Below, in pieces: positions 23,140 through 42,189 of a stretch of DNA of 64,000 bases. Source of the DNA: Maylandia zebra (lineage: Eukaryota; Chordata; Actinopteri; Cichliformes; Cichlidae). The DNA lies in NCBI RefSeq assembly GCF_041146795.1, contig NC_135170.1, forward strand, positions 21,632,033 through 21,696,032, given 5' to 3'. Position 1 is the first letter of the stretch, and each line of letters begins with the position of its first letter. The position numbers and the translations under genes are program-made. The notes under the pieces were generated by a model. It made no database searches and was not told where the DNA came from. It saw nothing but the letters and a program-made list of their open reading frames with translations.

Positions 23140-23877
23140 TTTTTTATGCTTTGTTTAATTTTGTGTTTCCACCATAGAAGAAGCACCGCATTGTACATGA
23201 AGTTTCACTTTGATTACATTTTCTCAGAAAAATAAATAAACATTTAATCATCTCTAATCTTTTGTTATTAAATAAATAAAACTGAACTCAGTCATGAAAA
23301 GTGCAGAGCCTTTCTGTGTCTTTCTGGTGTTAACACACTCGTTTTCCAGTGTCCACTTACTGTACGTTTTGCTCTTAGTGTGCCACCGAACCACCACTGG
23401 TGAGCCAACTAATGCCAACTTCAAAAAACCTACTTACACTAACAATTAAACTCCTTAGACTTCCAATATTACAACAGTCCAACTTCTCAGTTTACACAAC
23501 TCTGACTCAACCGCCATCTTATCAAACACTGTAACACAGCGTAACACCCTTACATGTGCCTCTCTCTTCCAAACACCAAAGGGCCCAGTGGTCACGGGGC
23601 AGCCATTACAAAAAAGAAAAAACTGAATACTATTGCAGGCGGACGTAATACTTTTGGATTTAAGTCAGTCTGCATGTGAAAATGTGCTTTTTGTTCATTG
23701 ATCCAACTATAAATATTTCTCACAACAAATATAATACATCTAGCTACTTTTTGCCACTTAATTTTTGATAAGGACGCAACAGGCATGTCTAAGACTTTGA
23801 GGGCCTGAAAGCATTTACAGCACCTGCACCCTCTGAACAGTGTAACAGAGAGCAAGTCATATTGAGATGAATAACAT

Positions 23878-29765
<5,888 letters not shown>

Positions 29766-30571
29766 TTTCAAACCGAGGGGTGACCCAAAACTCCACCCGA
29801 CAGAAGCCCCACACACTCGAGTTTGACGGCTAGAAGCTGACCGCAGTCCACCGCCTCGAGTGGTCAAACGTAACTCACATCGTCCCCGGTGTGTGAGAGG
29901 CTTTAAAGTCTGTTGTCTACAGCAACGTGGCAAATCACCCCAGCATCCGGCAGGAGGCAGAAAGAGCATATACGAAATTTAATCGATTAATTAAAAAACG
30001 CACTGAACACATTTTACTTGTTTTTTATCCTTATGCACAGTTAAATAAAGTTACAATAAGGAATGACAGTTAAATATTTTAAAATCAGGTTTCACTGTCG
30101 TAACGTCCCACGTTGCCTGACGGAGATTTGTATTGACGAATTACGAAGCAGTAAATATAAGGAAGGAACTTTTTATGCCCAATCAGATCGTGTTTCTTAT
30201 CCTGAAGTCCCGCCCGTTGGTGACTCTAAAACAGCTTCGTTGGGGTAGATTTTATGTTTTTTACAATGCTTGGGTAAATATTTAGCAAGTGTTACTTCCT
30301 AACAAGTGTACATTCATGGGAATTAGTGAACAGGAACAATATCCGTCTCATTACCAGACTCTTTTTTTTTTTTTTTTTTTGCCCTGTGGAATTTTGCTAT
30401 TCTTACAGCAGTATCGTTAGCAATGCTAAACAGCAGTAGCGTTGTAAAACCGGTGCTGCAGGTGACAACAACTTCTCCTCGCTCCTTGCTCGTTTAAAGA
30501 CACATTTAACTTGGTTAAGCTCTCGTGGGCGTGAAGGTGAAACCTGTCTCGAGCGTTTCCAGACCGGAACA
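29766..30571. promoter_or_regulatory. Shared divergent promoter region of cdr2 and mfsd13b
   Basis: The start codons of cdr2 (29765, minus) and mfsd13b (30572, plus) are only 806 bp apart and point away from each other. CpG-containing sequence lies by the cdr2 start (29780-29900), with a T20 run at 30361-30380 between. I see no clear TATA box. Shared regulation is inferred from geometry only. Confidence 0.5.
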
Positions 30572-33500
30572 ATGAATGTCTTCCGACACCTGATAAACTT
30601 TGGGGTGAACCCTGCAGCGCTGGCTTATGCCATGACCACTCTGGGGTCTAGCATGATAAACAATATGTTCAGCTTCTACTATGTGAAACTCTTCCTGAAT
30701 AGGTACAAGATATCCGAAGGAGCGTTTCACCAATCACAAGTGAGTATGTTGACCTGTCCTTCTTGACCAATACTCTGTGAGTTGCACAGTTGTAGAGTAC
30801 AATTTAAAGAGCCGGTTGCTTAAAATAAAAAAAACAACTGGCTTCTGAATTCTTCAAAGCATCAAAAAGAAAAGATTACCCATAAGAATTTCTATGGAAT
30901 TTCTATCTTCATAAAATCACTTCAGTATCTGTGAAGTGATTCAGTTGCAGTCAAGAGGGCTAATATAAGCCGATGTCGATGTCTAACATGCATGCCCAGG
31001 AATGACTTCTTTTAGTAACCTAACGATTACTGATTATGATTGAATAGTAATTGTAGTTTCTCTCTACCACTATAAAAAGGATTTGCTTGATGGCACTCAG
31101 TGGAATAACAAATACCTAGAACAATGGGAAAGTCCAGAGAGCTGAGTGAATATTTAAGCAGGAAAACTGCTGATTTACACAGGATGGGAAGGTCTCTTGG
31201 AAACATTTCTAAACAAATGCAAATTCCAAGATCATCAGGTTATTCAAATGCAATTTGCAGAGGTCTAGAAGAACACCCCAACTGTCACTCTCAGATGATA
31301 GGAAATGGGTTATGATGTTCAGGAAAAGCTCGAAAACCACCAAAGCTGAAGGCTACTGTGAACTGGAAACTGCTGGAGCACCAGCGTCACCGTCCAGAGT
31401 GAAGTGAGTTTTACATCGCCATGGACTGCAAGTGTGTCAACCGAGATAGAAAGCCCCTCCCCCAAAGTCTGCATCTTCAAGTTAGACTGAAATCTGCAGC
31501 TGCTCACATGGACAAGCCAAAAAAAAAGATTTAATCCTAACCTGGTCAAACAAGGCAAAAAAATGGAGTTATTTGGACACAGTGGCAAGGAATTTTTGAG
31601 AAGTAAAGTTGAGGCTTTCAATCTTAAGAATGCTCCATCAGCTTTGGACATGGTGGTGGTAGCATTATGCTGTGAGGCAGTTTTGCGCCCAGTGGTACTG
31701 ATATGTTGCACAAAATGGGTGGAATAATGAAAGAGGACTAGCAGGAGTCACAAAGACAAGGATCGGCTTGGTAAAGACTTTGATATGGACCAAGGGATAG
31801 ATGTGGAAAATGCAAAGAACGGCATAGGTTTTGGGCTTAACTCTTTTTTTCATAAGTTTTACAGCTTTTCCTGATGATAAAAACCTCCAACATTGTCATA
31901 CATAATACAAGTTCATAAGTGATTAACCAATGGATAAACAATTAAATGGCAGTAAAGTTCCTGTGTTATTTATTTATTTTAAAGTTTACTTCTTTTTTTT
32001 TTTTTTAAATTTCTGACAGATTTACTTGTTGTTGTTTTTATTAACACTTTTACATGCTTCCTATCCACAGGTGGTGTACATGGTGTGGAATGCAGTTAAT
32101 GACCCTCTCTTTGGTTACCTGCAAGATAACTCCAGGGTACCCTGCTGCTCTCAGCGACGTCTCTCCATCCTGTACGGCGCTCCCCTCTACTCGCTAGCTT
32201 TTCTTTTAGCCTGGTTCCCATGGCGTTCCTACGCCCCTGGCGACTGGTTGAGTGGTTTACACTTGACAGTAGCGCTGTGTGCTTTCGATGGCATGCTAAC
32301 TTTTGTGCTGTTGGCACAATGTGCCTTGTTTGCAGAGATTTCCAGCCATCATCAGAACAGACTTAGACTCATAAAGTACAACCAGGTAGGCCCTTCATCC
32401 TGACGTCTATTCTCTCTATGTACCTAAGCACGTCATTCTTTTCATATCCCTTCTTATTTATTTCCCAGGTGGCTTCTCTCATTGGCTCATCCAGTGTCCT
32501 CTTCTGTGGTGTGGTTTCCAACAACATGGAAGACTTCTTGGCCTTTCAGGCATTCGCTGTGCTGATTGCTATCCTGAGCTGTGGCTGCATGCTCTACACA
32601 GGCTTCCACAGCGAGAGCCGCTTTGACAATAAAGCATCTCAATCAGATGCTCCCGCGTCTGTTGATCAGACTTCGCATCCATTGGCATGCTCCTTCTCCA
32701 CGTTGAAAACGTTGACATGGCAAATCCTGACCAACAGGGACTTTCAGCTATTTGTACTAATGAACTTCTTCCAGGTGTTCATGCTGGCCTTCTTTAATAA
32801 TTTTACCATGATATTTACTGAGCACCTGATTCCTCCAGATGTGCTTCCATCATTGGCAAAGAGCATCATGTATGGAGCAGCATTCATCTGTCCACAGGTA
32901 TCGTCCCACAGTGTTAGTGTTTTAGTTTTTTTCCCCATAAAGATTAGAATAAATGCTTTAAAATACCACACTGATTGCTTTAGTCCATTACAGTCACAGG
33001 TCCTGAACAGTGAGGTACAAAGATCATTTTCAGTTGATATTTACTGCTGACTGCACTGATAAAGGAATTGGTAAGCTTGGAAAATTTGAAATCCGTACTC
33101 AGGTGGTGCCAGTTTTCAGTTCTCAATTTGGAACAAGGTTGAAATACAGGGGATATAGACAATGTTAAATGGACAGTTTTTGTAGTATTTTGGGCAGAAA
33201 TATTTGCAATAACTTCTTAAAACCATTTATTTATATTCGTTTACCACATAGTTCATAAATAGAGCTATTCGGCTGCCAACTCTCCACCTTGCTCAAATGT
33301 CAGAGGTCTAAATAAACACCTGAAAGCACCGAAAAGGAAAGGGTTTTAAAATACTTGCAGCTTTTTAATCATCTGCTTTGCCTAACCCAATGTCTTGTTC
33401 CTGACTGTCCTCATTTTAGCTTTTAGTGCTGAGCTCTCAGAGTCTGCTGCATAGGCATGGCTACTACAGGATCATCCTCTTCATCTTCTATGTGGAGGCT

Positions 33501-35788
33501 GGAATGGCAGCTGTCATGCTAGCAATTGGTCCTCAGCACTACTATTTCATGGCATTTTTCCTCACCATTAACATGTAAGAAGTTACTGCTGGGCTTGTTT
33601 GTCTTGATATGTAAAAAGATTTTTTTCTTTTACTATACTGCATTGATTTTATTTCTTTTCGGTTTCTATGTTTTATACAGGGTTATAATTCAGGCCTCCT
33701 TCAGTCTTTTTGGGTTGCCTTTGGCTGACATTATTGACACTGACCTGCAGAAATACAAGCGCAGGTAAGAAACACAGTCGACAGTTTGGACACCACTGTC
33801 CTTTATGTCATACCGACAAAGCCAAAATTTTAATCAGCCGAGACATTTACCTTGTGCACTATTTCTGTCAGTTATATGTAAGAAAGAACAGCTGAGTTTG
33901 ATGGGAATATTATTAGTATTTATTTAGTATTTATTCAGAGATGGACCAAACTGGTGGGCCTGCAGACCAACCCTGCCATCCCCTTGACTTGTGTCACTAT
34001 CATCATGACTATAAATATGAACGTCAGCACAAATGACTAATTCAGTCATTCCTCAGATTCAAATATAAACCACTTCATTAACTCTGGCTGCTACAGCATT
34101 GTTTTAAAACCTCATGATTTTACTACATAAACTAGGAAAATATGCAACATTATTTCATTTAAGCACTCACAAATCTGTGTACTAACACGCAATGAAACAA
34201 GTTTATGATTTAATGTGTGATGATGCGTTTTCTTCTCTTCCTCGCCTCCTGTAGTTCCCCTCTCTCTTCCATGGTGTTTGGAACAAATGCACTGTTCACA
34301 AAGCCAGCTCAGTCTCTGGCTCCTATGATAGTGTTAAATATCCTGAACCACTTTGGGTATGAACAGCTGAAGGATGTCACAAAGGATTCAGATCCGAGGT
34401 ACAGAGAGTTTCTTGCTACTTGTTGACTTAATGGGCCCAAATGTTTTTGGAGCTGGTTTTAAGATTATACCCATAAATCTATGACATGTGTCCTAAGTCT
34501 GTCTGTTAATACTTTATGTCATAACTTGCTGTACAGTAAGCACTAAAAACCTGAGGAAAAAATAAGAGGGCCTTAGTTGCTGCAGCTGCTGATACCCATG
34601 TTTAATGTAGTACGTTTTCCAAAGCGTTCAGTTACTATTCAGCTTTAAGCCTGGGGCCGTTTATCCCATTATAGTATAAATAACCCGTTTTTCTATTGAA
34701 ATGTAGATAATCCATCCTGTATAAAACAATAGCACCATGTAACAAGAATCTAACTTTGACCAATAAACTGTAATGACACTGATGGATTTAAAGTGTGTTT
34801 TAGATTTTAAACAAATGCAGAATAAGAAGCTAATCTAAAAAGTTAAAACTGTAAAGTAGTAAAATAAACCACCAAAAATCCACCACTGTGATCCCTTATC
34901 ATTTCAGATCATCTAAATAGAGGCACATTTAATTTGAAGGAGAACAACATTTTTTTCTATGGTTGCTATTTAGTTTTATTATGCAGAAAATCGACTTTAT
35001 AGTCAACTGAATAAACACCAGTTTCAAGAGACAGCCTCTCTGATTTGGCCTTTTTTTTTCTAAGGTCACTGTTTATATAATTTTCTAAAATCTGAACCAC
35101 TGAAACATTTGTTTTCCATCTACAATGTTTTTTTTTTCTTGGGCTCTCCTACAGTGGATTTGTATGTGTCACAGTTTCAATTAATTGTTATATCTTATCG
35201 CAGGCCCTCACTTGATCCACTGCGTGAAAATAAAAATAAGCTCCCTTTAGACCACCTTTCTTCTAAGTGGCAACCCTCGTAAACATAACATTTAACCAGT
35301 GGGTGGTTAAATTGTGCTCATAGCCATGAGCATGATTGGCCATATTAGGGATAGTGTTTCTCATTGACATCGTTCAGAGCCAAGACCTTGTCATAAACTG
35401 TTTAGAGGAATCTGAAGAGTGCTTTTGGCTCACAGCGATTCCTTGCACATAAACTGACTCTTGAAATATCTTAGATCTTTATGGTTTTGTACGTCCACTG
35501 ATTCCTCTTTACACCATTTAAACGAGTCACAGTCAACATGCACAGGCATGCTTTTGCAGTTTCCGTAATTAGCATTGTGACAGTCAGGATGATTCAGCTG
35601 TAAATAAATGTAACTACACCAACACTTTGTTTGTCCTTGTTTTTAGTGCCTTGGAGAGCCTCCACAGAGCCATGTTCTACTTGGTTTGCTTGGTGCCCAT
35701 GTGTGTCGCTGCTCTGCAAGTCCTGGCTTGGAGGCCATTTTCCATTCGCAACAGTCACACAGTTGACACAAAGTATATTGATGGCTAA
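30572..35788 (+). CDS. mfsd13b: Major facilitator superfamily domain protein 13-like (TMEM180 family)
   Basis: Polytopic membrane protein of the MFS_2-like MFSD13/TMEM180 family; the transported molecule is not established. Exons: 30572-30739, 32071-32385, 32469-32897, 33420-33574, 33681-33764, 34255-34398 and 35647-35788. They give 478 aa with compatible phases; human MFSD13A is about 517 aa. Family signs are the N-terminal AYAMTTLGSSMINNMFSFYY segment, the VWNAVNDPLFGYLQD loop (the family's conserved cytoplasmic D-P-L-G-Y region), QVASLIGSSSVLF and LADIIDTDLQKYKRR. Many 18-22-residue hydrophobic helices are visible. I prefer MFSD13B to MFSD13A because CDR2 and SDR42E2 are neighbours. Intron 1 holds a Tc1 relic. 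Confidence 0.8.
31075..31800 (+). mobile_element. Decayed Tc1-like transposase relic in mfsd13b intron 1
   Basis: The sequence contains Tc1-type words ('atgggaaggtctcttggaaac', 'ccaaagctgaaggctactgtgaactgg' in parts, 'catggactgcaagtgtgtcaacc') and translates only in short broken pieces. This resembles another Tc1 subfamily, distinct from those at 48 and 20373. No terminal repeats could be fixed. Confidence 0.5.
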
Positions 35789-36040
35789 TATCAGTATTCT
35801 CGGTATTCAAAGAACCTGGCTTAATTGCCTGTAGTTGGGATCTGTAAATGAATAATTTAAAATGAGTATTTTTGTATATTTAAATGAGTGAATATATTGA
35901 AATTTTAACAGGGAACAACTGTAAATCATCAAGTACCTTAAAATCAAACAAATCAAGGGGCTTTAAATATTTGAAGTGGAAAAAAGTAAATGTTTTAAAT
36001 GGCAATTTTCATCTGGGTGCAAATATATCTAGACTTTATC

Positions 36041-37419
36041 TAGAGCTGGGCGATATGAGATTTTTTCATATCACGATATGTTTTTTTCATTTCAGGCGAT
36101 AACGATATCTATCACGATATAAGCCAAATAACTATATTTGTAAGATTTAAATGTGCCGTTGCTCACAAGTAAAATGTGAAATAATCAGCAGCTTGTTTTT
36201 ATTTAAATATTTATTTCCCATAATAAGTTCAACAGGGTAGATGTACTTAAGGAACATGAGACTTTTTCAGATAGATAAAGGCAAATATTGCAAACTACAC
36301 AAAAGGCAGCCGCTAAAGTGTTTAAGTTTCAAAATAGAACAAACGAAACAGACTAAATTGTCAATTCCACTTAGAAACAAAATATTAATTCTAAAAATAA
36401 ATCTTAGTTTGTTTTACAGAAGAACAGACAAAACTAACTTTTGTCAATATCAAATAAACTGAGAACTAAAAGGAAATTCTCAATCTCTCCTTGTTGTATA
36501 GCTGAGCTTTTCAAACAGTTTTAACAGTTACTTTAGTCTGACAAAAGCCGAATGACGAATTAGCGCTTCCAGTCAGAGACTGAGGCTACGTCCACACGTA
36601 CACGGGTATTTTTGAAAACGGAGATTTTCCGTTTTCGTTTTAAAAATAATCCCGTCCACACATAAAGGCAGAAATGAAGGAAAACGCTGCTATGAACATG
36701 CCAAAGCAGCAGGTGGCGCTAGATTCCTAACCGTGCAGAAATGTTGGCCAATCAGAAGTCTAGAAGCCTCGATGGGAAAAAGTAAACAAAGCTGGGGCAC
36801 AGAAGCAGAACCGAGTCGTATGTGTGGAGGGACAGTAACTGTGTGTATATGTAAGCATTTAAACACTGCAGAGAGTAGAATTAACAGTAACAGTATTGTA
36901 GAAATTCATTTCACCGAAACAATAACGTGGCGCACAGTGTGACGCATGCACCAGTTTATTGTATTTCCAGACTTGCTTTCGGCACAATTTACAGTGCACG
37001 CTACTCTGTTTTTTGTCAGACTTGAAATAGCCGAAATACCTTCACACTACGGAACTTCTTTGGCTCTTCCGTTCGACAATCTCTCCGGCATTGCAACCAT
37101 CATCTGTTTTCTCTTCGGTCACGCTCGGTTGATTTTTCTAGTCGGCACACTCATTTCCTCCATTACCCGCTGGCTGCTTCCCAAACAAACACACGTGTGG
37201 CTTGGCACTTGTGCTGTACGTAACAAGCCACGCGACGTGACGCTGCGGCTGTGATTGGTTCGGCTCTGCGTTACTTAATTTGGATTGGCTGACCTTTTTT
37301 TTTTTTTTTTTTTTTTAAAGAGGACAAGAGCGGCGAGGTCTATCGCGATAGCTTAATTTCTCTATCGAGTAAAAGTTATATCGCGATACATATCGTTATC
37401 GTTCTATCGCCCAGCTCTA
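36041..37419. mobile_element. Non-autonomous hAT-type DNA transposon
   Basis: 1379-bp element with perfect 15-bp terminal inverted repeats, tagagctgggcgata (36041-36055) and tatcgcccagctcta (37405-37419). Identical 8-bp target duplications actttatc flank it at 36033-36040 and 37420-37427. Subterminal regions are full of ATCGCGATA/CGATAT motifs in both orientations. An 8-bp duplication and TAG/CAG-type ends are hAT hallmarks. There is no transposase-length frame. An inner segment from about 36580 (ctacgtccacacgtacacgg) looks like part of a different element. Confidence 0.85.
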
Positions 37420-37427
37420 ACTTTATC

Positions 37428-39252
37428 CCACTTACTTTGATTTAAAAGTGGTATTTTACTTCCCATTCTTAAACATTTACTGGTTGTTGGGTTGGGTGGG
37501 GCACAAATTAAGCATTATAATAGTTTGTTAGTTTATAATTAGTTTGTGAGATATATTTTTATGACAGAATCCCACCAACTGTTCAGCTACACTTATCAGG
37601 ATCCTACATTATAAGGTGGATGTTCGGAAGGCCAAAAGGTTCTGAGTAAACAATGAACTTAACTAAAGGAACTTTACTCATGCAAACATTGAAGTTGGAT
37701 GTTAAATCGCTGCTTTAGCAATGAGAACAAATAGTCGAGACATTCTCGATCCTTAAAGAGTCAACTGAAACACAAACTCAAGCATCTACTTGAAGAGAAG
37801 TATTTAGTTAACAGCTTCGCATCTCTGGAACAAAAAACTTGTCATGTGGTTATTTCTTGAAGACTATCATTTAAGTGTCGACTTTGATTTTTTTGATCAT
37901 TTTGTACACAAAAAATATTTTGTTTCATTTTTTTTGTCTGTTTATGATGCTTTTATATATCATCTATATAATGGAGAGGGAGAGAAAGGTAAAAACACTC
38001 CATTTAGCTTTTCACAGATGCAGATGCATAAAGTGGCCACATAACATCAGAAATTATTGTCACTTAAACTCAGGTCTCACAAGCTCTGGCATCAACAGTG
38101 ATGATCAATGAAAGGTATTCATCAAGAACAAAAAATTTCATTTTGCCAGTTAATGAAATGCCTTATTTTACCCGATGAAAAAGACAGTTAGTGTCACAAA
38201 CCTGATGGTTAATAACCTCCATGCAGATTAAAAAAACAAAACATGATTCAAGTGGCTCGCATCACCTGTATTTGATAGTTTACAGTAGAGAGAAGCCCAA
38301 ACGGGGCAGTTTATGCAGACTTTGAATAAAGGCTGTAAATGGTGAAAACTAATCTAAGGATTATAATCCAGTGTATGAATGGACATTATAATGTAAAATG
38401 TATTGAGATTTAGGGGATGGGATATGCTTCACAACTGGCTCAGAATGCTAAACACTGCCTTAATGTGAATTTCTAATAAGTTTACTGTGATTTCTCTAAA
38501 GAGAAACAAGGCCCTCTCTTTTCCTATGATAACATAAGCTGTATTTGACATACAGACATGTGCTGTATCTTGTTCTATGTTTTGGTATCAGATTCTATAA
38601 ATGTGTTGTTTCTAATTAAAAATGGTAAAAAAAATCTATCCGTGGTACATTTATGTTTTTGATTAGATTTTAAGAATGTTTTAAAGAAATTCTTGGTCAA
38701 TAATGTAACAAACATTAAGCGCTATCAAAAAAGTGCCATGACCCCTTTAATGAGAAATGGCTTTATCATTTCATGTCAGTTCACTGCCAGTAATCGTCGT
38801 GATTAATGATTCGTGCAATAAAAGGTGTAACATTTTGCTTTTTGTAGAAGTGAAATTCAGATGTAATTCCTCTAATGTGGATCGTCTAATTATCCCCCTT
38901 TTGTGTTGCAGAAAGTCCTGAAAATAAAATCCTTGGAAAAAGTTGTTATGAGCAACAAGGAAGCTGTGGAAGCGCGGTGGAGACCAACACAACTTCGAAT
39001 GCTTTGTGAGAGGCGGGTTGTGTAAGAGCCTTGACGTTTAGAGAGGAAATAGTCGCCTGGTCCACGCTGGTTTTGTAGTTTTTATGTCTCATTTCATGAG
39101 AAAAGATTAGAAGCACAAATGACTTGCATCCTTTGCAGACTTGCTTGTTTCCTCAGACTCAACAGCATCATCCAGCTGGTGTTTAATGGCTTTACAATTT
39201 CCTTTCCGTCAAGATGATGGAGGTCTGAATTCATCAATTCCTTGAATGAAGC
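37428..39252. other. Intergenic between mfsd13b and igsf6 3' ends
   Basis: AT-rich sequence with no recognisable gene. It probably contains the 3' UTR ends of both converging genes. AATAAA occurs on the plus strand near 38325, and ATTAAA on the minus strand near 39181. Neither can be assigned firmly. Confidence 0.4.
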
Positions 39253-39655
39253 TTAGACATTTTGATAGATGTCATCAGAAGAATGCTGCAGGTCGTTGCT
39301 CGAGGGCTGAAACGATATTAAAACTTGGTCAAAAACAGTTAAATTGAATTTTGTACAGACATCCTGCGGCAGAAGTTACACAATCTGTCTATTTGACTAA
39401 ATCTAACCTCAACATGCTGCAACAACAACATTTACCTCAACTTCAGAAGAGCTTCTGCTTGCTGTTTGATTGTTTTTCTCCATGTTTCTCTTCTTGTGCA
39501 TTTCTTTCAGCACGTCCTGGAACTGTACTTTTTTATTTGCGTTTTTCTATAAGGGAAAAGATGAGTAAAAATTTATTATAAAGCCCTTTTTTTGGAGGGG
39601 GGGTTAGGATTTTTTTTCTGCCTTGGTATTTACAGAGGGTTTAGTTCGTTCCTGT

Positions 39656-39691
<36 letters not shown>

Positions 39692-40544
39692 ATCTGTGGG
39701 CTTTTCCCTATTTTGAAAACAATGGATTCATCAAACATGAGTTAAAACAGAAGAGAGAGACCTTGTCGTTTTTGGATGTCTTTCTGCAGATGTTCATATT
39801 GCAGCCATACTAGAACAGAAAGAGAAAGGTTAATTTCACGTGAGCACAAACTGACTTTCAGTCCGGCTTGCACAATAGATCACATTAAAATAAATGTGTC
39901 TGTGATTCACCTTCTTTAGAATGATGAGCGTCACTATAGTCAAGCTGTAGACGGCCAAGAGGACAAATGATACCAACACGATTTTTCCCATCACTGTTTT
40001 AGTATTTTCTAAAAAAAAGAAAGAAAGTGAAGGCGTCGTCTTCATTTTAATGACTGTAAAATGAGTTTTCTCTCTAAACAGTCCTTACCTCTCACTACAA
40101 GAGTTGCTCCCTCCCCTACAAACGGTGTGCAGCACCCATTCTGAGTTGCTGCGGCACAGAAGTACATCCCGCTGTCACTCGCTTTAAGTGAATTAATTTG
40201 AAAAGACGCTTCTCCTTGGTACTTTTTACTCATATGAAGCGGTAGAGAGACATTCTCTTTGAACCAGTAAAATTCTACTGAACACTTGGAAATAACTGTA
40301 CAATTGAAAACAGCTTCTTCCCCTATTTTCTTCCAGATTATGTTGTTTGACTGTGATATGTTGACATGACATGTATCCTCGCCAGCTGCAATAAACAGGC
40401 AAAAGAGAATCAATATGAATCACACCCAGCCTTTTACATATATTTCCTAGAGGAATTATTTACAGACGGCAAAGATATGAAAATGATCTTACCTGTGACC
40501 AACAGGTGGGCGAGCAGGAGAGACAGCCAAAACAACCGGTCCAT
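39253..40544 (-). CDS. igsf6: Immunoglobulin superfamily member 6-like receptor
   Basis: Single-pass type I membrane protein with one V-type Ig domain; IGSF6 (DORA) is expressed in myeloid and dendritic cells in mammals. Exons in transcript order: 40544-40493, 40385-40089, 40008-39911, 39809-39762, 39546-39436 and 39306-39253. They give 219 aa (human 241). Features: signal peptide about 1-17; Ig domain about 20-116 with C46, W58 and C94 (core DSGMYFC); N-glycosylation sequons N26, N45 and N62; closing strand GATLVVR as in human; transmembrane about 124-146; tail VQFQDVLKEMHKKRNME, close to human IFQEIAQELYHKRHVE; C-terminal DDIYQNV with Y216 in a Y-x-N motif. The last-exon choice rests on this motif and phase. 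Confidence 0.82.
39661..39689. repeat. T29 homopolymer in igsf6 intron 4
   Basis: Poly-T on the plus strand, poly-A in the igsf6 sense, inside the 215-bp intron 39547-39761. Confidence 0.9.
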
Positions 40545-41204
40545 GTCTGCGGCTTGAAAGACACTGAATGATCTCATGATTCCTTGTATCAGCCGTTTTT
40601 TTTTTTAAATGGCTGACAACATGGGAAGTGGTAGACTGAACTTCCTCAAGTCTACTAGTTCCTTCTTATTTTCCTGTATTGTGCAGCTCTACAGTACAAT
40701 TAATGGATTTGTATATATTCAAAGCGTTTATTGTGTTTATGGTAACATGATATTATGAACTACTGTACTACTAGTATTTACTGTTTAAAATGTAAGTACA
40801 TTTAATTGATTTCACGCTCTTAAATGAAGGATTGCGAGGTTTGGTGTCACTGGCGATGGGGAATCACAAATAGCCCCATCACCCCTTATTACCCAACATG
40901 GGCAACATTTTTGCGTGTAGACACAAATGTCAACTCATGCTGTGCACACATGATGGCGCAATCTAGGAACGGTAGAACAATAACTTTGAATTATTGAGAA
41001 TGTGTAGAGATTTGGTGACAGGACTCCGGCAGTAATAATATCATGCAAGGTTATGCGGAAAGTAAATAACTCAGTGCAAGTCAATAAAGCTGAATGTGTA
41101 GTTTTGGAGAAATATGTATGAAGCAATCGTGCTCACACAAGAGAGTAAATTCTATGAATTTTGTTTTCGCTGATTTTATTTTCCCCACATTTTGTTATTT
41201 ATGC

Positions 41205-42057
41205 ATCTACACTGCCTTGAAAGAGGATTTACCACATTCCTGACTTCTTAGCTTTTTTGCATATTTGTCACATTTCACGTTTCATAATAATCAAACACAA
41301 CCTCAGTAAAAACAGAATTACGTTTTTAAATGATTCTTTTCATTTATCTATTATCCAAACCTACTCAGCCCTGCCTAAAAAATTGCCCCGCTAACCTAAT
41401 TATGAGGTTGTGACCAATTTGACAGCAAGTACTGCCAGACACTCATGCCACTTCCCTTCACCCTCTTGTAAATCATTACTTAACTGTGATTAACCATATT
41501 TTTGGCCTGACAATTGCCAGACCTGCTGACTCAAGAAATACATATCTGGCACAGTAAAGTGGGGTAGAAATATCCGAAAAAGCCAGCACATCATGCCCCA
41601 ATCTAAAGAAATTTAAGAACAGGTGAGGAACAGTCATAGACATCTATCAGTCTGGAAAGAGTTAAAAAATAAAAACACGTTTCTGAGGCTTTGGGGCTCC
41701 AGTGAACCACCCGGTGAGGACCGTTATTAACAAATGGAGAAAACTTGGAACACTGGTGAGCTTACCAGGAGTGCCCTGTGAGCCAAACTTACTCCAAAAG
41801 AGCATTGAGGACTAATTCACAAGGTTACAAAAGAATCCGGAATGACATCTAAGGAACCGAAGGCTTCATTTGGCTCAGTTAAGGTCAGAGTTCATGCTTC
41901 AACAATAGGAAAGAGACCAGGCAAAAATGGCCTCCATGGGAGGAGAAAACCACTGATGACTAAAAAGATCACAAAGCCTGGTCTTACATATGCCAGAAAA
42001 AACATTTTGATGAGAGCATTTCATAAAAAGAAAATCATATCAACAGCCAGTTCTTGC
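41205..42057 (+). mobile_element. Decayed Tc1/mariner element upstream of kdelr2
   Basis: It opens with tacactgccttgaaagagg and 'tttttgcatatttgtcacat', the terminal region of a common fish/frog Tc1 family. It continues through transposase-gene sequence ('aacaataggaaagagacc', 'ggcaaaaatggcctccat', 'cttacatatgccagaaaa') and stops abruptly near 42057. The 3' half is missing. It lies about 140 bp upstream of the kdelr2 promoter, so the promoter-side boundary may be where the element was lost. Confidence 0.65.
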
Positions 42058-42189
42058 TGCCAAGGATGGCACAGCCAGTTATTAGGTTTATGGGGTTTAC
42101 AAGTCTGTGATGACCCTCCTCATTCAACCAGGGCTCATGTTCTCAGCGTCGTGCTTGTTGTGGGCGGGTCCTCTCCTGCTGTCACTCAT

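Noticed and set aside
36946-37254. 102-residue open frame inside the hAT-type element
   Set aside because: Too short for a hAT transposase and with no zinc-finger or catalytic motif. The element is non-autonomous.
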